11,139 nucleotides of DNA from 2-02-FULL-62-17 sp046153355 (GTDB taxonomy: Bacteria; Pseudomonadota; Gammaproteobacteria; Burkholderiales; SG8-39). The position numbers and the translations under genes were made by a program. Position 1 is the stretch's first letter. Each line of letters begins with the position of its first letter. The stretch is from NCBI GenBank assembly GCA_046153355.1, contig JBJXEY010000253.1, forward strand, positions 1 through 11,139, read 5' to 3'. Below are positions 5,912 through 11,139 of the stretch, piece after piece. Under the pieces are notes generated by a model that saw only the letters and a program-made list of their open reading frames with translations, searched no databases and was not told the origin of the DNA.

Positions 5912-6859
5912 ATGGCAACCAAACTCTACAAACACATGCTCCCCTTGGAGCAGCAATTGCCCAAGAACCCCGAGCGCCGCAGCAAACTGATTTCGCTTGA
6001 AGAAGCCGGCAAGATCATCGCGACTAAATCGAAGGTCGGCATATCCGGCACACATTCGCTGGATGGTGCGATGAGCCTGATTCGCGCCGCGCTGCGTGCC
6101 GGCGCCAAGGACATGACCTTGATTCCACCCACCTCCACCTCCATGGCGGCGGATTTGTGGATTGCCGCCGGCGCGTTAAAAAAGTTGTACCTCTCCTATG
6201 TGGGCTTCGAGTACCTGGGCATGGCGCCGAATTTTCGCCGTGCGGCCGAGGAGCAATCGATGGAAATCGTCGAGGCGGATGAGGCCTTCATACAATTGGG
6301 CACGCAAGCTGCGGCGGGTGGGCGACCGTTTAATGTGGTGCAGTATCTCTACGAAGCCACGGTGCACCCGCAGTTAAATAAGGAACTCAAAACCGTTGTT
6401 GACCCTTTCAGCGGCAAGACGGTGTACGCGGTGCCGGCCCTGAAAACCGATGTCGCCATCATTCACGTGCAGGCCGCCGATATTTACGGCAATGCGCAAT
6501 GTTGGGGCGGCAATCGCCAGGAGCCGGATAAATGCAAGGCGGCCGGTATGGTGATCGTGCAGGCCGATCGCATTATCAGCACCGATGAAATCGCCAAGGA
6601 CCCGACCAAAACCACCCTGCCCGGCCCCTGGGTGGATTACGTGGTGCATGCGCCCTTTGGCGCGCACCCGACGTTTTCATCGAGCTCCTATGCATTGGAT
6701 GAAACGCATTTAAAGCTTTACTTGGAGATGTGCCGCAACGGCCGGCATCGGGAGTATCTGGATAAATATGTCTATGGCCCCAAGGATCATTGGGAATATC
6801 TGGAATTGGTGGGCGGCATGAAGCGCATGGTGGAGTTGCAGACCATGTTATCGATATAA
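5912..6859 (+). CDS. Family I CoA-transferase, subunit A (GctA/IpdA-like)
   Basis: Alpha subunit (315 aa) of a two-subunit CoA-transferase of the glutaconate CoA-transferase type, which moves CoA between an acyl-CoA and a free acid in the cytoplasm; related IpdAB proteins instead hydrolyse a ring in steroid breakdown. Visible landmarks: the glycine-containing KVGISGTHSLDGAM (41-54) near the N-terminus, LSYVGFEYLGMAPNFRRAA (94-112) with E100, GTQAAAGGRPF, and TDVAIIHVQAADIYGNAQ in the C-terminal half, all typical of subunit A. The start MATKLYKHM at 5912 fits the family and has AAAAAGG 8 nt upstream; the open frame back to 5834 adds 26 residues that look non-coding. Subunit B begins 15 bp after the stop, so the pair is cotranscribed. 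Family sure; substrate unknown. Confidence 0.92.
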   Translation: MATKLYKHMLPLEQQLPKNPERRSKLISLEEAGKIIATKSKVGISGTHSLDGAMSLIRAALRAGAKDMTLIPPTSTSMAADLWIAAGALKKLYLSYVGFEYLGMAPNFRRAAEEQSMEIVEADEAFIQLGTQAAAGGRPFNVVQYLYEATVHPQLNKELKTVVDPFSGKTVYAVPALKTDVAIIHVQAADIYGNAQCWGGNRQEPDKCKAAGMVIVQADRIISTDEIAKDPTKTTLPGPWVDYVVHAPFGAHPTFSSSSYALDETHLKLYLEMCRNGRHREYLDKYVYGPKDHWEYLELVGGMKRMVELQTMLSI

Positions 6860-6874
6860 GTCTCGGAGAACATC

Positions 6875-7723
6875 TTGGCAGGCAAACAAGTTACACCCGG
6901 TACCGACCGCTATTCGATGGCGGAATTGATGGCCATCATCATGGCGCGCGCCATGGCGGGCGAAGAAGAACGCCGCGGCGGCGGCGGGGCCAATGCGATC
7001 ATTCCGCTGGCGGCGGGGCGGCTTGCGCAACTCACGGTCGCGCCCAATCTGTGGCTCACCACCGGCGGGGCCGGCTCGATCAATGGGGTGTTCGATACGC
7101 TGCCCATCGGCACTTGGGACCCGCGCTGCGATTACCACGCCGAATGCAAAAACTACATGATGGATACCGTCGATGGAGCAATTAAGGGGCGCAAGTACAC
7201 CGGTGGCCGCCTCAACTGGGCGTCGATCTCGGGCCTGGGCGGCCTGCAGGTTGATAAATATGGCAACACCAATATGATCGGCATTGGCGAGCACCCCAAG
7301 CTCAAGGTTCGCGGCCCCGGCACCATTGGCACCATATGGCAAGGATCAGGCGCGACCTCCAACTACACCGAACATCACAGCAAACGTATTTTTGTCGAGA
7401 AGGTCGCGTATCGCTCCGGCGCCGGCTGGGTAGATGGTTGGGATAGCCGCCACAAATTGCTCGATGGCCGCGATGGCCCGCCCTACTGCTGGACGCCCAT
7501 TTGCGTGTGCGATTTCACCGAGGAAGAACATCACATGCGCCTGGTATCGGTGCATCCGGGCTTCAGCGTGGACGATGTGGTGAAGAACACCGGGTTTGAC
7601 CTGGTGATCGAAGGCGACATTCCGCAAACCACGCCGCCGACCGATTGGGAATTGCAAGTCTTGCGCACGCGTGTTGATCGCGGCGGACGGCTGCGCAATC
7701 GGCGCTTGACGGTAGGTGAATAG
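6875..7723 (+). CDS. Family I CoA-transferase, subunit B (GctB/IpdB-like)
   Basis: Beta subunit (282 aa) partnering the preceding gene. It starts at a TTG (6875) with GGAG at 6865-6868, giving MAGKQVTPGTDRYS. Family features: the N-terminal helix YSMAELMAIIMARAM, a conserved IPLAAGRLAQLTVAPNL (43-59), GGLQVDKYGNTNMIGIG (122-138), RGPGTIGT, a GAGW...G segment, and a C-terminal VHPGFSVDDVVKNTGFDL that matches GctB closely. In the A. fermentans enzyme as I recall it, the catalytic glutamate follows the APD motif in a V-E-S-G context; here the matching stretch reads APNLWLTTGGAGS with no acidic residue. If that alignment holds, the protein is not a standard ping-pong CoA-transferase and may act as an IpdAB-like hydrolase or on another reaction. 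Downstream gap to the ligase gene is 39 bp. Confidence 0.91.
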   Translation: MAGKQVTPGTDRYSMAELMAIIMARAMAGEEERRGGGGANAIIPLAAGRLAQLTVAPNLWLTTGGAGSINGVFDTLPIGTWDPRCDYHAECKNYMMDTVDGAIKGRKYTGGRLNWASISGLGGLQVDKYGNTNMIGIGEHPKLKVRGPGTIGTIWQGSGATSNYTEHHSKRIFVEKVAYRSGAGWVDGWDSRHKLLDGRDGPPYCWTPICVCDFTEEEHHMRLVSVHPGFSVDDVVKNTGFDLVIEGDIPQTTPPTDWELQVLRTRVDRGGRLRNRRLTVGE

Positions 7724-7762
7724 GTTTTTCACGCCCACCGCGTCTGACAAAGCTTATAGACC

Positions 7763-9328
7763 GTGCTGATTGGCGACACGCTGACCGCAAACGCGAAGGC
7801 GCGGCCTGACGCCACCGCCTTGATATTTGGCGAGCGCCGCCTCACCTGGCGCGAGCTCAATGCGGGCGCAAATCGCGTTTCCAATGCGATGCTGAAATTA
7901 GGCGCGCGGCCCGGTGATCGGGTTGTGTACCCCTTGGAGAACGGCGTCGAGTTCGTCGAGATTTTTTATGGCCTGGCGAAAATCGGCGTCATCGGCGCGC
8001 CGGTGATGGCCAATTCGGTGGGCGTCGAGATCGCGCATACCATCAACGACCTGGGCGCCAGGTTCGTTATTTGCGGCGAAGTAGCGCAATCGGCTCTGGC
8101 TGGCATTCAACAACCGCTTGCTAGCCTTGAAAACATTATTGGCATTGGCAAGCATCAGTTCGCTGGCGACTATTCGAAAATAGTCGCCAATTCTAAAGAA
8201 TCTGAACCGGAGATCAAAGCGCCATGGGATAGAGATGATAATTCCTATCTTTCTGTGAAATACACCAGCGGCACCACCGGCACACCCAAGGGTTGTATCA
8301 AGACACATCGCCAATTACTTTCCTGCTGCGAAATCAATCTTTATCACCTGCCCTTTGGCGTCAGCGATGTGGCCTCGATCGGCGGGCCGATGGCTGCCGG
8401 TGCGAATCTTTCGCTGCTGGCGCTCTACGTCCTCTCGGGTTCCACCATCGTATTACTGCCGCGCTTCGATGCCACGCAACTTCTGCAATCCATACAACAG
8501 CATCGCATCTCGATCGTGCATGCCAGCCAATCCACCTTCACGCGTTTTACCGGCCACACGGATCTTGGCAAATACGATTTGTCGAGTGTGCGTTATTACT
8601 CCGGCTCATCGCCCGTGGGCGGCAATCAGGATGGCATGGCGCGTCTACGTGCCAACAAGACTTTCACCGCGCGATTCTTTTGCGCCTTCGCCTCCACCGA
8701 AGCGGGAGGCCGCATCACTTACTTGCTGCCTGACGAGATCGATGCCGCCAGCGCACCAGGTGGGCGCGCCGAAATTCTCGAATCGGTAGGGCGCGCCGCG
8801 CATCGCTGCCAGGTGGAGAGCATGGACGAGGCCATGCGCCCCATGCCGCCAGGTGAAATCGGTTTGATGGCGGTGAAGGCCCCGCAGGTATTCGCGGGTT
8901 ACTGGAATCAACCCGAGCAAACACGCGAAGCGTTTCGCGACGGCTGGTTTCTCACCGGCGATTTGTTGAAGAAGGACGCCGAAGGGTACTTGTATCTGTC
9001 TGGCCGCTCACGCGACGTGGTACGCACCGGCGGCATAAACGTATACCCCGCCGAAATTGAGCCCGTGTTGCGCGCGCATCCAAAAGTGAAGGCAGCGGCG
9101 GTCATTGGTGTGCCACATGCGGATTGGGGGGAGATGGTGGTTGCCTGCGTGGTGGCCGACCCAACATGCACCGAGGTGGAAATAATCGACTATTGCCGCG
9201 AGCGTCTCGCACCGTACAAACGGCCCAAGGCGGTGCAATTTGTGGCGGCGTTCCCCGAGAATCAGGTTGGCAAGGTGTTGAAGCGCGAATTACGCGAGCA
9301 AATCATGGCGAGCATGAATCCCCGCTAG
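7763..9328 (+). CDS. AMP-forming acyl-CoA synthetase (ANL superfamily)
   Basis: A 521-aa adenylate-forming enzyme that activates a carboxylic acid with ATP to acyl-AMP and then to acyl-CoA. All core motifs are present in order: the P-loop-like A3 motif YTSGTTGTPKG (167-177), FASTEAGG for A5 (usually YGxTE), GWFLTGDLL for A7, GRSRDVVRTGGINVYPAEIE (414-433) for A8 and hinge, and NQVGKVLKREL with the adenylation lysine K504. Length and motif order suit a medium-size acyl- or aryl-CoA ligase; the substrate pocket cannot be read by eye. The start is a GTG at 7763 with no clear Shine-Dalgarno, 39 bp after the CoA-transferase B gene, so translation may depend partly on the upstream message. There is no signal peptide. 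Having both a ligase and a CoA-transferase in one run suggests two acids, or two steps, in the same pathway. Confidence 0.94.
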   Translation: MLIGDTLTANAKARPDATALIFGERRLTWRELNAGANRVSNAMLKLGARPGDRVVYPLENGVEFVEIFYGLAKIGVIGAPVMANSVGVEIAHTINDLGARFVICGEVAQSALAGIQQPLASLENIIGIGKHQFAGDYSKIVANSKESEPEIKAPWDRDDNSYLSVKYTSGTTGTPKGCIKTHRQLLSCCEINLYHLPFGVSDVASIGGPMAAGANLSLLALYVLSGSTIVLLPRFDATQLLQSIQQHRISIVHASQSTFTRFTGHTDLGKYDLSSVRYYSGSSPVGGNQDGMARLRANKTFTARFFCAFASTEAGGRITYLLPDEIDAASAPGGRAEILESVGRAAHRCQVESMDEAMRPMPPGEIGLMAVKAPQVFAGYWNQPEQTREAFRDGWFLTGDLLKKDAEGYLYLSGRSRDVVRTGGINVYPAEIEPVLRAHPKVKAAAVIGVPHADWGEMVVACVVADPTCTEVEIIDYCRERLAPYKRPKAVQFVAAFPENQVGKVLKRELREQIMASMNPR

Positions 9329-9448
9329 GCCATGGAATATCTCCCCAGACGCAAAAGGCACGCGGCTTTCGAACCATTTTTGCAGCCGAACCAAGCTTGT
9401 GGGATCATCTCCCGGTTTGCTTCCCGAGCCACGCTGGCTACACCCACT

Positions 9449-9455
9449 AAGGAGG
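9449..9455 (+). promoter_or_regulatory. Perfect Shine-Dalgarno for the decarboxylase-like gene
   Basis: AAGGAGG, fully complementary to the 16S rRNA 3' tail, lies 6 nt before the ATG at 9462. It fixes the start there rather than at the in-frame codon at 9399 and suggests strong translation. The intergenic stretch 9329-9461 otherwise shows no clear promoter or terminator; a 5-bp CGGCT/AGCCG pairing there is too weak to call. Confidence 0.75.
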
Positions 9456-9461
9456 ATTCCA

Positions 9462-10439
9462 ATGAACGCACGCGATCAAGGTCAAGCCGTTATTGAACGT
9501 GAAGAAAGCCACACGAAGGGTCTGTTACCGGTCCACCTTGCCGTGGCCGATTACGACCGCACCCGCCCGCTGATCGATGGCCGCGTCAAGCCCGAGGGCG
9601 TCGACCTCTCGGTTGACCCCAAGTGGATCGGCGACTTCTGCGTGCGTCCGGTGTATGAGCAGTACGACATCGCCGAGTTTTCGCTTTCCTGGTACGTGGC
9701 GGCGCGTATGCGCGGCGAGCCGGTGATCGCGATGCCCTTGTTCCCCCTGCGTATGCCGGTATTGGCCTACCTGTATGTGCGCGATGATTCGAGCTTCACC
9801 AGCCCGCGCGATCTCGCCGGTAAGCGTATCGGCGTGCCCGGCTACCGCTATACCGTCAATCTGTGGACGCGCGGGATTCTTAAAGATCACTATGGTTTGT
9901 CGCCGGATCAGGTGACTTGGGTGACCTGCGGCGAAGAAGGCGCCGGCTATACGATCCCCAAAGGCATCAAGTTCGAGAAGATCGATGGCGCCGACCCCGA
10001 GAAATTGCTGGCCGAAGGCAAGGTGGATGCGTTGCTTTTGCCCACCACGCCCAAAGCGGTTATTCGTGCCATGCCCGGTATCCGCCGCCTATTCCGCGAT
10101 GCGCGCGCGGAAATGCGAAGCCTCGTATCACGCACCGGCATCCTGCCGATTACCCATACCTTCGTGATGAAGCAGGACTTGTACGACCGCGAACCATGGC
10201 TGGCGAAATCGTTCTACGACGCGGTGGTCGAAGCGCAACGGCTAAACGATGCGTTCTACGACGACGATTCCAAACGCCTGGGGCTCTCCGAGGCGGTGTT
10301 CTTCCTTGAGGAAGAGCGCAATATCTACGGGCCGAACGCCTGGTCGCAGGGCCTGAACCCGGCCAATCGCAAGGTCATCGAAACCTTCGTGAAGTACGCC
10401 CACCAGCAGGGCTACATCAATCGCGTGCCGACATTGTAA
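9462..10439 (+). CDS. 4,5-dihydroxyphthalate decarboxylase family protein
   Basis: A 325-aa protein with the periplasmic-binding-protein-like fold of the 4,5-dihydroxyphthalate decarboxylase (Pht5/PhtD) family. The N-terminal signature HLAVADYDRTRPLIDGRVK (25-43) with PEGVDL is diagnostic; others are DIAEFSLSWYVA (69-80), MPLFPLRMP, DLAGKRIGVPGYRYTVNLW (117-135), RGILKDHYGL, and TGILPITHTFVM in the second half. There is no signal peptide: residues 1-20 are polar, so it should act in the cytoplasm, as an enzyme rather than a transport receptor. Length matches the family (about 320-340 aa). Many homologues are annotated as decarboxylases without proof, and ring-hydroxylated phthalate as substrate is only the family precedent. 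Position downstream of the CoA-transferase and ligase genes suggests a part in the same catabolic route. Confidence 0.87.
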   Translation: MNARDQGQAVIEREESHTKGLLPVHLAVADYDRTRPLIDGRVKPEGVDLSVDPKWIGDFCVRPVYEQYDIAEFSLSWYVAARMRGEPVIAMPLFPLRMPVLAYLYVRDDSSFTSPRDLAGKRIGVPGYRYTVNLWTRGILKDHYGLSPDQVTWVTCGEEGAGYTIPKGIKFEKIDGADPEKLLAEGKVDALLLPTTPKAVIRAMPGIRRLFRDARAEMRSLVSRTGILPITHTFVMKQDLYDREPWLAKSFYDAVVEAQRLNDAFYDDDSKRLGLSEAVFFLEEERNIYGPNAWSQGLNPANRKVIETFVKYAHQQGYINRVPTL

Positions 10440-10479
10440 GAATTATTCACGCCGATCTAATTCCTTCCGGCTTGATCAA

Positions 10480-10506
10480 AGCGCCGACTCGCTCGATGTC
10501 GGCGCT
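10480..10506. repeat. Intergenic hairpin, 9-bp stem
   Basis: AGCGCCGAC, a 9-nt loop, then GTCGGCGCT: a perfect GC-rich stem between the decarboxylase-like gene and the hydantoinase gene. No run of T follows, so it is not a standard intrinsic terminator. It could stabilise the upstream message or attenuate readthrough into the next gene. Confidence 0.6.
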
Positions 10507-10578
10507 AATAACGTATCAGAGCGTTCTAGAAGGCATCCAACTCCTGCGGCGCCATGTTGCGCGGCCTGAAGGGTTTCA

Positions 10579-11139
10579 ATGTCCGCGAAGAAAAAGCCCG
10601 CCCTTTCTCGATCAGGACGCGCAACGCTTGCGAAGCGTCGGGTCCACGCCGACCCCGTCATCACCGAAATCATCCGCAACGGCGTGATGGCGGTTACCGA
10701 GGAGATGAAGAGCCATCTCACGCGTACCGCCTATAACCCGATCATCTACGAGGCCCTCGACTTCACCGTAGGAATATTCACGCCCGACGGACGCACCGTT
10801 TCCATTGGCCTGGGGCTGCCGATGTTCATTCGCGGCATGGCGCAGACGGTACAGACGCTGCTCGCGCATTTCGGCGCCGCAACCTTGAAGCCGGGCGACG
10901 TGCTGATTACCAATGACTCCTACACCACCGGCTCGCACCTTAATCACATCACCCTCACGCAACCGATTTTCGAAGACAAGCAGATGGTGGCGCTCGCCTG
11001 CTGCATGGCGCACTGGACCGATGTCGGCGGCACGCTGGGCGGCATGACCACCGATATTTATTCGGAAGGTTTGCAGATCCCATTTTTGAAGCTATACCGT
11101 GGTGGGGTTGTCAATCAGGACCTGGTGGACATCATCCGT
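10579..11139 (+). CDS. Hydantoinase B/oxoprolinase family protein, N-terminal part (cut by window end)
   Basis: The frame runs open for 187 codons from the ATG at 10579 to the window edge; family members are usually 500-600 aa, so about a third is visible. An in-frame TGA at 10567 and GAAGGG at 10568-10573 (5 nt upstream) fix the start. After a basic leader (MSAKKKPALSRSGR, 1-14) come DPVITEIIRNGVMAV (25-39), EEMKSHLTRTAYNP (41-54), GDVLITNDSYTTGSHLNH (106-123) and AHWTDVGGT (144-152) with IYSEGLQIP (160-168), the standard order of HyuB and of the large subunit of acetone-carboxylase-like enzymes. These work with a HyuA-type ATPase subunit to open or carboxylate cyclic amides or small ketones, ATP-dependently, in the cytoplasm. 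HyuA commonly precedes HyuB, but here the preceding gene is unrelated, so HyuA is either downstream, elsewhere, or absent. Confidence 0.9.
   Translation, partial: MSAKKKPALSRSGRATLAKRRVHADPVITEIIRNGVMAVTEEMKSHLTRTAYNPIIYEALDFTVGIFTPDGRTVSIGLGLPMFIRGMAQTVQTLLAHFGAATLKPGDVLITNDSYTTGSHLNHITLTQPIFEDKQMVALACCMAHWTDVGGTLGGMTTDIYSEGLQIPFLKLYRGGVVNQDLVDIIR

Noticed and set aside
9384..9412. Possible terminator hairpin after the acyl-CoA synthetase gene (CGGCT/AGCCG)
   Set aside because: Only 5 bp of stem with a long loop and no T-tract after it.
9399..9461. Upstream start for the dihydroxyphthalate-decarboxylase-like protein
   Set aside because: The perfect AAGGAGG at 9449-9455 places initiation at 9462.

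Overview
The window is GC-rich, tightly coded bacterial DNA. It looks like a beta-proteobacterium, probably Burkholderiales. The reasons are an orphan Bug/TctC-type periplasmic binding protein, an AdiA-like arginine decarboxylase of the proteobacterial wing-domain type, and a catabolic gene run (class II aldolase, family I CoA-transferase, acyl-CoA ligase, dihydroxyphthalate-decarboxylase-like protein, hydantoinase B) typical of that order. This placement is inference from gene content; there is no rRNA or other marker gene.

Layout. (1) 1-3140, plus strand: the 3' part of a PLP-dependent arginine/lysine/ornithine decarboxylase, overlapping by 4 nt (ATGA) a Bug-family solute-binding protein. 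(2) 3141-4019: a visibly AT-richer island with two small plus-strand genes, an unrecognised 133-aa protein and a 99-aa Xre-type helix-turn-helix protein. In size, order and spacing it resembles a toxin-antitoxin module. It is preceded by two overlapping palindromes and iterated 8-bp half-sites lying over a candidate promoter. The 9-mer TACGTAGCG occurs at both edges. (3) 4020-5663, minus strand: an exported protein made of two class II aldolase/adducin domains. The first has lost its metal-binding histidines and the second keeps them. (4) 5664-5911: a divergent intergenic region with two small inverted repeats. (5) 5912-9328, plus strand: CoA-transferase subunits A and B and an AMP-forming acyl-CoA synthetase, closely spaced and probably one operon. 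(6) 9462-10439: a cytoplasmic protein of the 4,5-dihydroxyphthalate decarboxylase family with a perfect Shine-Dalgarno sequence. (7) 10579 to the window end: the N-terminal third or so of a hydantoinase B/oxoprolinase subunit, after a short intergenic hairpin.

How it fits together. The plus-strand genes from 5912 onward look like a catabolic operon. It would activate a carboxylic acid to its CoA thioester (ligase and/or CoA-transferase) and carry out a decarboxylation and a hydantoinase/carboxylase-type step on a related ring or acid. The divergent exported aldolase could pre-process a substrate in the periplasm. The substrate cannot be named from sequence. The decarboxylase-Bug pair is a separate transcriptional unit. 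No stretch longer than about 300 bases is without a gene. I saw no tRNA, rRNA, CRISPR array, transposase, or convincing T-tailed terminator.
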